NCBI GenBank assembly: GCA_937910835.1
Contig: CALEMG010000448.1
Span: forward strand, 1 to 9,438
Length of the DNA: 9,438 bases
Source of the DNA: an uncultured Alphaproteobacteria bacterium
Lineage (GTDB): Bacteria > Pseudomonadota > Alphaproteobacteria > Sneathiellales > Sneathiellaceae
Direction of reading: 5' to 3'
Both the position numbers and the translations under genes were made by a program. The notes beneath the pieces are model-generated. The model saw only the letters and a program-made list of their open reading frames with translations. It did no database searches and was not told the origin of the DNA. Of the stretch, positions 1 through 7,320 are shown one piece after another (within the stretch, counting starts at the first letter, position 1; each line of letters opens with the position of its first letter).

Positions 1-582
1 GCAGGTGCGCGCGTCAGCCGGACGGCGCGGCCCGATATTCCCATCGCGGCGGCCTATGAGACCTATATCCTGCTGCTGCGGGCGGCCACGTCCGGCGCGC
101 TCACCGACGAGCAGCTGCAACGCTTCCGTAAAATCGCCGCCGAAGCGGATCCCGGCGATAAAAGCTATCTCACCTTGATGGCGCGGGCCGGAACCTTGCC
201 GCATAAGGAATGGCTCCGCATTAATAACGAGCGGCTGATGATGGGGCGCAAATGGGCAGAATTCTTCGGGGAGTGGGATATTCTTATCTGCCCCGCCGCC
301 GCCGGACCGGCTTTTCCGCAAAACCAGAAGGGGGAGCGGCAGGACCGGATGATCGATATCAACGGTAATCCTCAGCCCAGCACCGACCAGATGTTCTGGG
401 CAGGCTACCCGAATATGGTTGATCTGCCCTCCACCGTGGTGCCGGCAGGGATCACGCCGTCCGGCCTTCCCGTCGGGTTGCAGGCTGTCGCCGCCTATGG
501 CGAGGACCGCACATCACTCCGGCTCTGTCAGCTGATCGAGGAGGCGTTTGGCGGCTTCACCCCGCCGCCCGGCTATGGTTGA
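1..582 (+). CDS. Amidase-signature family hydrolase, C-terminal part (5' end outside window)
   Basis: The frame is open from base 1 to the TGA at 580-582 and encodes 193 residues, so this is the 3' end of a larger gene. Amidase-signature enzymes hydrolyse carboxamide bonds with a Ser-cisSer-Lys triad. That triad lies in the N-terminal half, which is not in the window, so activity and substrate cannot be judged. The visible part has the family's usual C-terminal course: a core strand DILICPAAAGPAFP, then GYPNMVDLPSTVVPAG, then SGLPVGLQAVAAYGED, a closing helix RLCQLIEEAFGG and a PPPGYG tail. The block of P-S-T-V-V-P-A-G followed by GLPVGLQ is the strongest marker. An internal ATG at 175 is not the start, because family-like sequence continues upstream of it. 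No T-rich terminator follows. Family assignment is fairly secure; specific function is unknown. Confidence 0.85.
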   Translation, partial: AGARVSRTARPDIPIAAAYETYILLLRAATSGALTDEQLQRFRKIAAEADPGDKSYLTLMARAGTLPHKEWLRINNERLMMGRKWAEFFGEWDILICPAAAGPAFPQNQKGERQDRMIDINGNPQPSTDQMFWAGYPNMVDLPSTVVPAGITPSGLPVGLQAVAAYGEDRTSLRLCQLIEEAFGGFTPPPGYG

Positions 583-718
583 GCCGTGCGTAGCCTTAAC
601 CCCAAAGACTCCCCGAAAATGCCTTAATTTCGGCAGCCTTTGATAAGAGACTGTATTTAAACGAGAAATAAACTTCCACACGATAGGAGTTTAAAGTTTT
701 CGTAAAAATGCAGACAGA

Positions 719-748
719 TAGCAAGACTTTGTAAAGAAAATCTTGCTA
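719..748. repeat. Perfect 8-bp inverted repeat in the gap before the small membrane protein
   Basis: TAGCAAGA at 719-726 is the exact reverse complement of TCTTGCTA at 741-748. The 14-bp centre holds the near-palindrome CTTTGTAAAG. The repeat lies in a 259-bp gene-free stretch (583-841) with an AT-rich centre, and ends 93 bp before the next start codon. No T-run follows it on the plus strand, so it does not look like a terminator. It could be an operator for a dimeric regulator or an RNA hairpin. I found no convincing -35/-10 pair in this gap and nothing else in it. Confidence 0.4.
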
Positions 749-841
749 CCTCTTGTCGCAGGATGACTGCGCCGATGCGCCTCGGTCTGAGCGGCGAATA
801 TGGACCGGGATGACGGCGGAACTTCTGCTTTGGAGGCAAAA

Positions 842-1267
842 ATGGCCTATGCCATTCCGATGATCGAGCCGCAAACCCGTAGACGGGCGATTGCCTATTC
901 AGGCATCTCCTGGACCTGCCTGATTTTCGGGCCCTTTCCGGCGTTGTACCGGGGGCATGTCCTCGGTTTTGTCGGGATGTCGCTGGTCAATCTGGCGACA
1001 CTTGGCTTCTCCATACCGGTTTTCATCTTCGTTTATAACGCCTGGCACTATCATTCGCTGATGTCGCGGGGGTATAGGCCGGCGCGGGACAGCTACACCG
1101 CCGTAACAGAAGAAGCCGTCCGTATCCCGCCGAGCTTTCAAGATAATATGGAAGATATTTACGACACCGGCGAGACGCCACGGGCACAACGGATTCGCCT
1201 TGCGTCGCCGAAATTATCTGATCGCCTGATCGATGATCACCATCAGGGATCCTTACTGAAGAAATAA
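842..1267 (+). CDS. Small predicted membrane protein, DUF2628/HrgC-like
   Basis: A 141-residue protein of unknown function. The start at 842 is chosen because GGAGG at 832-836 sits 5 nt upstream; an in-frame ATG at 800 has no such site. A hydrophobic region covers about residues 17-66. It has a short first segment ending in IFGPFPALYRGH and a second, longer one (about 41-66) ending in the pattern YNAWHYHSLMSRGYRP. The order 'FGPFPALYRG, membrane helix, YN-x-W...L...GY-P' resembles small bacterial membrane proteins of the DUF2628/HrgC type, recognised here from memory of the pattern only. Residues 80-141 are polar, charged and probably cytoplasmic. The gene converges on the thioesterase gene with only 8 bp between the stops and no visible terminator. 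Its role is unknown. Confidence 0.7.
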   Translation: MAYAIPMIEPQTRRRAIAYSGISWTCLIFGPFPALYRGHVLGFVGMSLVNLATLGFSIPVFIFVYNAWHYHSLMSRGYRPARDSYTAVTEEAVRIPPSFQDNMEDIYDTGETPRAQRIRLASPKLSDRLIDDHHQGSLLKK

Positions 1268-1275
1268 CTTACTTG

Positions 1276-1689
1276 CTACAGCAGCATTACGCTGGTCGTG
1301 ACATGGGCCACCGGCTTTGCCGCATCGCCCATATGTAAACTCACATCCCCATAGACGAGCCGCTTGCCGGACTTGATGATACGTGCCTCGGCGAACAACT
1401 CTTCCCCCTCCGCCGGACGGAGGAAGGTCGTCTGCATATTGACTGAGGTCATGGAAATGAAGGATCCCGCATTTGCGGCCACGGCAAATACCATTGCCGT
1501 ATCGGCGAGCGCCATGATTGCCTGCCCGCAGATCATGCCGCCCAGGCGGTTGATCCTGTCCGTTGCGGGAATGCGCAACGTTGCGCTGCCCTTCGTGACT
1601 TCGGTGATGGTGATATCCAGCTCCTTGATCCAATCGGCGAAGCTGTTTTCAAAAAATTCCTGTGCTTCCGTAAGAGTGATTTCAGACAT
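1276..1689 (-). CDS. PaaI-type hotdog-fold acyl-CoA thioesterase
   Basis: A 137-residue protein of typical length for single-domain hotdog thioesterases, which hydrolyse acyl-CoA thioesters in the cytoplasm as dimers or tetramers. The start at 1689 has AAAGGG a few bases upstream. An in-frame ATG 30 codons earlier would add a Cys/His-rich stretch unlike the family and is rejected. The central motif is NRLGGMICGQAIMALADTAM (residues 47-66): the loop and long hotdog helix, with the conserved acidic residue at D63. TSVNMQTTFLRPA (81-93) and GKRLVYGDVSLH (108-119) are the usual following strands. Many PaaI enzymes have HGG in the loop; here the equivalent reads CGQ, so the usual His is absent. 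The gene is divergent from an acyl-CoA ligase, which fits a role in acyl-CoA turnover. Substrate is not predictable. Confidence 0.85.
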   Translation of the reverse strand: MSEITLTEAQEFFENSFADWIKELDITITEVTKGSATLRIPATDRINRLGGMICGQAIMALADTAMVFAVAANAGSFISMTSVNMQTTFLRPAEGEELFAEARIIKSGKRLVYGDVSLHMGDAAKPVAHVTTSVMLL

Positions 1690-1869
1690 GCGGCCCTTTA
1701 TTGTTAGATTTCTGCCAAAAGCACAATGGCGCATGTTTTTGGCCGGGGCAACACAATAGGGTTGGTCTATATCCACCATCGACTGCGTTTTTCTGTAGCA
1801 ATGAAAGCTCCCCCTTTACCTGCGTCGCGATTTCTCTAATACTTCGGGAAAACATGCAGGGAGCAAGGA

Positions 1870-3429
1870 ATGTTTATTTCACAGTTATTGACACGCGCGG
1901 TCCAGACCAAGCGCGACAGCATCGCTACTATTTGTGCCGGACGGGAACGAACTTATGGCGAGTTTGCCGAGCGGGTGCAGAAATTCGCGGGCGCGCTTAG
2001 GGCCCTTGGGATCACGAACGGGGAGCGGGTGGCGATCCTCGCCCATAATTCCGATCGTTATCTTGAGTTCTACTATGCGACGCCTTGGGCGGGCGGGGTG
2101 TTCGTGCCCGTGAATACGCGGCTTGCGGTGCCGGAGTTTGCCTATTGGCTGGACGATTCAGGCTCGGAAATTCTGCTCGTCGATGATGCCTTTGCGCCCG
2201 CCGTGCCGGAGCTTAAAAAGCGGGTCGCGAGCTTGCGGGAGATTATCTATATCGGTGACGGGGATACTCCGGAGGGCATGCTGAATTACGAGAGCCTCAT
2301 TGACAGCCATGATCCGGTTGAAGATGCCGGGCGTGGATTTGACGATATTGCCGGGCTTTTTTATACCGGCGGGACGACCGGCGTCTCCAAGGGAGTAATG
2401 CTCAGCCATACAAATTTCGTCACCAATACGCTGAACGCGATGCCTTGCTTCAGTTTTGAAGAAGACGCTCGCTGGCTGCATGTGGCGCCGATGTTTCATA
2501 TTGCCGATGGCGCGGCGGTGTTCGGCACGACCATGGGACTTGGGGTCCATGTCTTCATTCCGGGCTTCACGCCCAAGGGCACGATGGAAGCGGTGCAGCA
2601 ATACAAGATCACCAATACCCTGCTGGTGCCGACCATGGTCAATATGGTGGTCAATGACCCGGATATTGCCAACTACGATATGTCGAGCCTGAAAGATATC
2701 ATCTATGGCGCCTCCCCAATGCCGGAGGCGGTGATCGTGAAAGCGCTGGAGGTTTTGCCGGACGCGGGCTTCACCCATGCCTATGGCCAGACTGAATGTG
2801 CGCCACTTGTCACCTTTACGGGACCGGAATTCCATGTGATGGAGGGGCCGAACGCCGGCCGATTTAAATCGGCGGGGAGGCCTGCTTACGCGGTTGAGGT
2901 ACGTATTCTTGATGAGAATGACGAGGAGGTGCCCTATGGCACCGTCGGACAGATTTGCGTGCGCGGCGCGAACGTCATGCTCGGTTACTGGAACAAGCCC
3001 GAACAAACGGCGGAAGCGCTTCGCGGTGGCTGGATGCATTCTGGCGACGGTGGCTATATGGATGAGCAGGGCTTCGTCTATGTCGTCGACCGGGTGAAGG
3101 ACATGATCATTTCCGGCGGGGAGAATGTGTACTCTGCCGAGGTCGAGAATGCGGTTTATCAGCATTCGGCGGTCGCTGAATGCGCCGTCATTGGTATCCC
3201 CCATGAAACCTGGGGCGAGCAGGTCCATGCCATCGTCCGTCTTCACGAGGGGCAGGACGCGACGGATGCCGAGATTATCGAATTCAGCCATACCCTGATT
3301 GCCGGGTTCAAATGTCCGCGCAGCGTCGATTTCGTGACCGATCCCCTGCCGCTTTCGGGAGCGGGCAAGATCTTGAAAACCGAGCTGCGTAAACCCTATT
3401 GGGCTGACAAGGAAAAACAGGTCAGCTAA
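1870..3429 (+). CDS. Acyl-CoA synthetase (AMP-forming; probably fatty-acid--CoA ligase)
   Basis: A 519-residue ANL-superfamily adenylating enzyme. It activates a carboxylic acid with ATP to an acyl-AMP and transfers it to CoA. The start at 1870 follows AGGGAG (1858-1863) with 6 nt spacing. Core motifs are intact: the phosphate-binding loop YTGGTTGVSKGV (165-176), YGQTE (305-309), HSGDGGYMDEQGFVYVVDR (390-408) with D393 and the hinge region at D407/R408, VKDMIISGGENVYSAEVE (409 onward), and the C-terminal catalytic lysine K500 in LSGAGKILKTELRK. Length and motif pattern fit medium/long-chain acyl-CoA ligases better than acetyl-CoA synthetase, which is longer, but aromatic or other acids cannot be excluded. 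It is divergent from the thioesterase and ends 12 bp before the stop of the convergent OmpA-like gene. Nothing suggests damage. Confidence 0.93.
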   Translation: MFISQLLTRAVQTKRDSIATICAGRERTYGEFAERVQKFAGALRALGITNGERVAILAHNSDRYLEFYYATPWAGGVFVPVNTRLAVPEFAYWLDDSGSEILLVDDAFAPAVPELKKRVASLREIIYIGDGDTPEGMLNYESLIDSHDPVEDAGRGFDDIAGLFYTGGTTGVSKGVMLSHTNFVTNTLNAMPCFSFEEDARWLHVAPMFHIADGAAVFGTTMGLGVHVFIPGFTPKGTMEAVQQYKITNTLLVPTMVNMVVNDPDIANYDMSSLKDIIYGASPMPEAVIVKALEVLPDAGFTHAYGQTECAPLVTFTGPEFHVMEGPNAGRFKSAGRPAYAVEVRILDENDEEVPYGTVGQICVRGANVMLGYWNKPEQTAEALRGGWMHSGDGGYMDEQGFVYVVDRVKDMIISGGENVYSAEVENAVYQHSAVAECAVIGIPHETWGEQVHAIVRLHEGQDATDAEIIEFSHTLIAGFKCPRSVDFVTDPLPLSGAGKILKTELRKPYWADKEKQVS

Positions 3430-3441
3430 CGGCTGAGGATT

Positions 3442-5103
3442 TTACTCCCGCCGCGAGCAATCGCGGATTTCGACCCGCCGTCGGGGCAGGCTGCTGCTGT
3501 TATCCTCGCCCCGGCCGATCATATAGAGCGCGGCCTTGTTGAGCCCGGCCTCTGTCAGAAGATCGGTGACTGCAGCGGCACGCTGACGCGACAGGCGGTA
3601 ATTATCAAAGCTTGATCCACTCGGGTCCGAATGGCCGGAAATCACGATGAAATGGCTGCCGCCGTCGAGATACCGGCCCGCCAGCTTGCGGATCAGGCTT
3701 TTTGTCTCTTCGCCGGACACTGCGGTTGAGCCGACCTTGAAGGTTACCACCATATGCGGCGATTGATCCCAGCAGTAATCTGGGATGGTGGCGACAATCC
3801 GCTTGGTATGATCGAGTTCCACTTCGTTGAGGGCGTAAGAGATCCGGCCAAGCCCTTCTTCGAGGTTATCGAGTGCGGCGGCGGAAGTTGCGGCGCTGCG
3901 TTCTAGGGAGTCCAGCTTCAGCTTGAGATTTGCCGTATCCGCCTGTTCGCGTTGTTGCGTCGTCTTGGCAAGGGTTGTGATATTGTCGCTATTCTCCCGT
4001 GCGATCTTCTCTATAGTTCCGATTTTGTCTTCAAGGCTTGCAAGGCGCGTGTCCTCCTCTGGCGTCTCTCCGCCATAAAGGGGTCCGAGATTTTCGACCG
4101 GCACGGCAAAGGGCAGGCGGGTGCTGCCGTTGAAGAACAGCTCAAAACGGGAAGTGGAACCGAGATAGAGAACCGGCTCTGCGCCATCTTTCTGATTCAG
4201 TTGCACGACGGGGAAGCTGAAAAAGCTGGTCAGGCTTCGCTGGAATTTTTCCGACACCGCCACTTCCTCGGGCAGGTCGGCAAGATCGCTATGACAAAGG
4301 TTCGACATGTTGAGCGCCGGATAGAGGGTTTCAGTCTCCGTCGCGGCAGGGACAATCTTCTTGTCCGCCACCATGATGATGCATTCGCGTAAATCCCGCG
4401 CCTGATGGGCGGCATAGAGGATTGATCCGGTGGACGCCAGCACCAGAAGCAGGATCGTCACGAAGAAGCGGTGATTGTTGAAGGTACAGACCGCCAGGAA
4501 GCGGCGGTAGATGTTGCGCGCGATGTCGGTCGCTTCCGGACCGACGGCAGGATGCAGCGCTTTCTTGTGGCGGTGAAGGGAAAGCGCTAGATGCTCGCGC
4601 CCGACGAGGATCTGGGATGGGTTCTTGCGATTGCGTTTGGGCAGCAGGAATACGAACATATGCAGGACGTTGAGGATAAATATCCCAAGGCTGAGACCAA
4701 TGATCTTAAGCCGCCGGACAGGTTTCAGATGCTTGTGCGATGTGGTCAGGGTGACTTTGATCAGGAGCCAGATGCCGAAAATCACGGCAAGGATAATCGT
4801 ATAGAGAACCCAAGCTTTCAGGATAATGACCGTAAGTACACCGCCGTTCCTGAACGCGCTGATGAAGAAATCGTCAAGCCCAGCAAACTGCTGATATTGC
4901 AGATCGAACACGCCATAGTGCAGCGTTTCAAAAAACAGCCCGAAGATAAAGAAATAGCAAAGCACCAGAGTGGTCAGAAACGGGACCAGCAGCGCGAGGT
5001 TATAGGTGCGGTTCACCCGCATGTGTATCTCGCAGAAAATTTCATCATCAAGGGCCTTGTTTCGGCAGCGCACCCCGGCACGCGTTATTCCTTCACATTG
5101 CAT
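3442..5103 (-). CDS. Multi-pass inner-membrane protein with N-terminal Cys/His motif, coiled coil and C-terminal OmpA-like domain
   Basis: A 553-residue protein counted from the ATG at 5103, which has GAGG about 10 nt upstream. An in-frame GTG at 5190 behind a G6 run would add 29 mostly hydrophobic residues. Parts in order: C3, C13, C24 and H27 (C-x9-C-x10-C-x2-H, with GITRAGVRCRNKA), like the small presumed zinc-binding DUF5763 motif; hydrophobic segments near 35-58, 88-116, 134-154 and 213-233; a region of unknown fold (235-345) with C241 and C270; a likely coiled coil (350-430); and an OmpA/MotB-like domain (451-547). The last has GHSD (490-493) and LSRQRA (504-509), supplying the Asp and Arg that bind peptidoglycan in this family, and ends RRRVEI. 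I infer an inner-membrane protein whose C-terminus reaches the cell wall. No partner gene is adjacent. It is not a normal MotB, which has one membrane helix. Specific function is unknown. Confidence 0.85.
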   Translation of the reverse strand: MQCEGITRAGVRCRNKALDDEIFCEIHMRVNRTYNLALLVPFLTTLVLCYFFIFGLFFETLHYGVFDLQYQQFAGLDDFFISAFRNGGVLTVIILKAWVLYTIILAVIFGIWLLIKVTLTTSHKHLKPVRRLKIIGLSLGIFILNVLHMFVFLLPKRNRKNPSQILVGREHLALSLHRHKKALHPAVGPEATDIARNIYRRFLAVCTFNNHRFFVTILLLVLASTGSILYAAHQARDLRECIIMVADKKIVPAATETETLYPALNMSNLCHSDLADLPEEVAVSEKFQRSLTSFFSFPVVQLNQKDGAEPVLYLGSTSRFELFFNGSTRLPFAVPVENLGPLYGGETPEEDTRLASLEDKIGTIEKIARENSDNITTLAKTTQQREQADTANLKLKLDSLERSAATSAAALDNLEEGLGRISYALNEVELDHTKRIVATIPDYCWDQSPHMVVTFKVGSTAVSGEETKSLIRKLAGRYLDGGSHFIVISGHSDPSGSSFDNYRLSRQRAAAVTDLLTEAGLNKAALYMIGRGEDNSSSLPRRRVEIRDCSRRE

Positions 5104-5289
5104 TGTTCTGACGCCTCTTGGTTTTAGGAAGCAAATAAACTTAAAAATAGTAAATAAAATATAATAAACAAGCATAAGGTGTATTTGCACGAAAAATATC
5201 CCCCCAGCCTTTGTAAATCCGGGCTTGCGCTTGTCCTTGCTCGCTGATCGTATTAACTAGAGATGATAGATTTCAAGAAAGAGAAGAAT
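5104..5289. promoter_or_regulatory. Divergent AT-rich control region between the OmpA-like gene and ilvD
   Basis: Both genes must be transcribed outward from this 186-bp region. Bases 5130-5170 are very AT-rich. On the minus strand a weak pair TTGTTT (5171-5166) and TATTTT (5149-5144), 16 bp apart, could serve the OmpA-like gene. On the plus strand TATTAA (5251-5256) is a possible -10 for ilvD, but no well-spaced -35 is visible. There is no leader peptide rich in branched-chain codons and no attenuator, so classical ilv attenuation is not supported here. Confidence 0.3.
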
Positions 5290-7143
5290 ATGCCCCAGTA
5301 TCGATCGAAGACCACCACGCAGGGACGTAACATGGCTGGCGCCCGGGCGCTCTGGCGTGCCACCGGTATGACGGACGGCGATTTCGACAAGCCGATTATC
5401 GCGATCGCCAATAGCTTTACGCAGTTCGTCCCCGGCCATGTGCATCTGAAGGATCTCGGCCAGATGGTCGCGCGGGAGGTGGAGAAATGCGGCGGTGTGG
5501 CGAAGGAATTTAACACCATCGCCGTCGATGACGGGATCGCCATGGGTCACGACGGTATGCTCTACAGCCTTCCCTCGCGTGAGGTGATCGCCGATGCCGT
5601 GGAATATATGGTCAATGGCCATTGCGCCGATGCGCTGGTCTGTATCTCCAACTGTGACAAGATCACACCTGGCATGCTGATGGCGGCGATGCGGCTGAAT
5701 ATCCCGGTGGTGTTTGTCTCCGGCGGGCCGATGGAGGCCGGCAAGGGCATGGCAGACGGCAAGGAAGTTGGCCTTGATCTCATCGATGCGATGATTCAGG
5801 CAGCGGACCCGAATGTGACCGACGCAGAGGTGGCGGAAGTGGAGCGCTCGGCCTGTCCGACTTGCGGGTCCTGCTCGGGCATGTTTACCGCCAATTCCAT
5901 GAACTGCCTGACCGAGGCGCTGGGTCTTGCGCTTCCCGGCAACGGCAGCATGCTCGCCACCCATGCGGACCGCAAACAGCTCTTCCTCGATGCGGCGCGC
6001 ACCATCGTCGATATCACCCGCCGCCATTATGAAATGGACGAGCCGGGCCTGCTGCCGCGCGAAATCGCCAGTTTCGAGGCGTTTGAAAATGCGATGACGC
6101 TGGATATCGCCATGGGGGGCTCGACCAATACAGTCCTTCATCTTCTTGCCGCCGCGCAGGAAGGGGAGGTTGATTTCAAGATGGAGGATATTGACCGCTT
6201 AAGCCGCCAGGTGCCGCATCTGTGCAAGGTCGCGCCCAGCATCCAGACTTATCATATGGAGGATGTGCATCGCGCCGGCGGCATCATGGCCCTCTTGGGG
6301 GAACTCTCCCGGGCGGAGCTTCTGCATGTGAATGTGCCGACAGTGCATTCGCCGACCATGGCCGAGGCGATTGAGCTTTGGGATGTTGTCAAAACGCGCA
6401 GCAATACGGTGCAGGAATTTTACCGCGCCGGTCCCGGCGGGGTCCGCACGACGGAGGCATTCAGCCAGTCGAAGCGCTACCCCGATCTCGATACGGACCG
6501 CGAGAACGGCTGCATCCGCTCCAAGGAGCATGCCTATTCACAGGATGGCGGCCTTGCTGTTCTTTACGGGAATATTGCGCTGGAAGGTTGTATCGTGAAG
6601 ACGGCGGGTGTGGATGAGGGGAGCCTCGTTTTCTCCGGCCCGGCGCGGGTTTTCGAAAGCCAGGACGCGGCGGTCGATGGCATCCTCGGCGACCAGATCA
6701 AGGCAGGCGATGTTGTCGTTATCGTCTATGAGGGCCCGAAGGGTGGCCCCGGCATGCAGGAGATGCTGTACCCGACCTCTTACCTCAAATCGAAGGGCCT
6801 CGGCAAGCAATGCGCGCTGTTGACAGATGGGCGCTTTTCCGGTGGCACGTCCGGCCTGTCCATTGGCCATGCTTCGCCGGAGGCAGCGGAAGGCGGCGCG
6901 ATCGGCCTGATAGAGGAGGGGGATCTCATCGATATCGATATCCCGAACCGGACAATTAACCTGCGCATTTCCGATGAGGAGATGGCAGACCGGCGGATCA
7001 AGATGGATGCGAAGGGGGATGCAGGATGGGCACCGACTGCACCGCGTGCCCGAAAAATTACCACTGCACTCCGCGCCTATGCCGCGCTCACCACCAGTGC
7101 AGCCCGCGGCGCTGTCCGTGACGTGGATCAGCTCAAGCGCTAA
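5290..7143 (+). CDS. ilvD: Dihydroxy-acid dehydratase (branched-chain amino acid biosynthesis)
   Basis: The enzyme removes water from 2,3-dihydroxy-isovalerate and 2,3-dihydroxy-3-methylvalerate to give the 2-keto acid precursors of valine, leucine and isoleucine (and of pantothenate through ketoisovalerate). It is a cytoplasmic Fe-S and Mg enzyme. From the start at 5290 it has 617 residues and opens MPQYRSKTTTQGRNMAGARA, the standard family N-terminus; an in-frame ATG at 5263 would add nine non-conserved residues. The upstream site is weak (AGAGAAG). Key residues sit where the E. coli enzyme has them: D81, C122-D123-K124 in NCDKITPG (K124 is carbamylated in the family), C195 in CPTCGSCSG, E491, and S517 in DGRFSGGTSG, the catalytic base. 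It appears complete and functional. It is monocistronic, with a terminator right after the stop and a divergent neighbour upstream. Confidence 0.97.
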   Translation: MPQYRSKTTTQGRNMAGARALWRATGMTDGDFDKPIIAIANSFTQFVPGHVHLKDLGQMVAREVEKCGGVAKEFNTIAVDDGIAMGHDGMLYSLPSREVIADAVEYMVNGHCADALVCISNCDKITPGMLMAAMRLNIPVVFVSGGPMEAGKGMADGKEVGLDLIDAMIQAADPNVTDAEVAEVERSACPTCGSCSGMFTANSMNCLTEALGLALPGNGSMLATHADRKQLFLDAARTIVDITRRHYEMDEPGLLPREIASFEAFENAMTLDIAMGGSTNTVLHLLAAAQEGEVDFKMEDIDRLSRQVPHLCKVAPSIQTYHMEDVHRAGGIMALLGELSRAELLHVNVPTVHSPTMAEAIELWDVVKTRSNTVQEFYRAGPGGVRTTEAFSQSKRYPDLDTDRENGCIRSKEHAYSQDGGLAVLYGNIALEGCIVKTAGVDEGSLVFSGPARVFESQDAAVDGILGDQIKAGDVVVIVYEGPKGGPGMQEMLYPTSYLKSKGLGKQCALLTDGRFSGGTSGLSIGHASPEAAEGGAIGLIEEGDLIDIDIPNRTINLRISDEEMADRRIKMDAKGDAGWAPTAPRARKITTALRAYAALTTSAARGAVRDVDQLKR

Positions 7144-7165
7144 CCGAAAGCCGCGTCAACAAAGA

Positions 7166-7196
7166 GGCCCGCTGGTACGCCCGGCGGGCTTTTTTT
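7166..7196 (+). terminator. Rho-independent terminator of ilvD
   Basis: GCCCGC (7167-7172) pairs perfectly with GCGGGC (7184-7189). The stem extends inward by a T-G wobble and two G-C pairs, leaving a 5-nt loop (7176-7180). Seven T residues (7190-7196) follow at once. It starts 23 bp after the ilvD stop and separates ilvD from the lipoprotein cluster. Confidence 0.92.
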
Positions 7197-7239
7197 ATGG
7201 TTAATATATTGTTCTATCTTAGGTTTTTGCGGAATTACC

Positions 7240-7268
7240 TTGACCTTGCGCGACCAGATACCTTTAAT
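7240..7268 (+). promoter_or_regulatory. Sigma70-like promoter for the lipoprotein cluster
   Basis: TTGACC (7240-7245) and TTTAAT (7263-7268) each match the sigma70 consensus at five of six bases and are exactly 17 bp apart. Transcription would start near 7275, giving an untranslated leader of about 45 nt before the ATG at 7321, with AGGGG at 7311-7315. It is the best-formed promoter in the window and lies directly after the ilvD terminator, so the four downstream genes are probably one independent transcription unit. Confidence 0.7.
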
Positions 7269-7320
7269 AGTTGAAAAAAGACGAAAATCTTGCTCGTTTT
7301 CAGCCGTTTGAGGGGATCGT

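Noticed and set aside
571..595. GGCTA ... TAGCC hairpin at the end of the amidase gene as a terminator
   Set aside because: The stem is only 5 bp with a long loop and no T-run follows.
2158..3291. Long open frame (377 codons) on the minus strand
   Set aside because: It is fully inside and opposite to the acyl-CoA ligase, which has all family motifs. The antisense product is rich in His and Arg and has no recognisable domain.
3423..3441. CAGC ... GCTG hairpin followed by ATTTT between the convergent ligase and OmpA-like genes
   Set aside because: A 4-bp stem and four T residues separated from it are too weak to call a terminator.
3442..5103. Zorya-type ZorB or MotB stator subunit
   Set aside because: Those have one N-terminal membrane helix and an adjacent MotA/ZorA-like gene; neither is present here.
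4591..5127. Open frame of 178 codons on the plus strand
   Set aside because: It is antisense to the membrane region of the OmpA-like gene, and its product is charged with no family pattern.
5171..5289. Leader peptide and attenuator for ilvD
   Set aside because: There is no short frame rich in Ile, Leu or Val codons and no alternative hairpins before the start.
5257..6141. Open frame of 294 codons on the minus strand
   Set aside because: It is antisense to ilvD, has a His/Arg-rich shadow composition and no domain.
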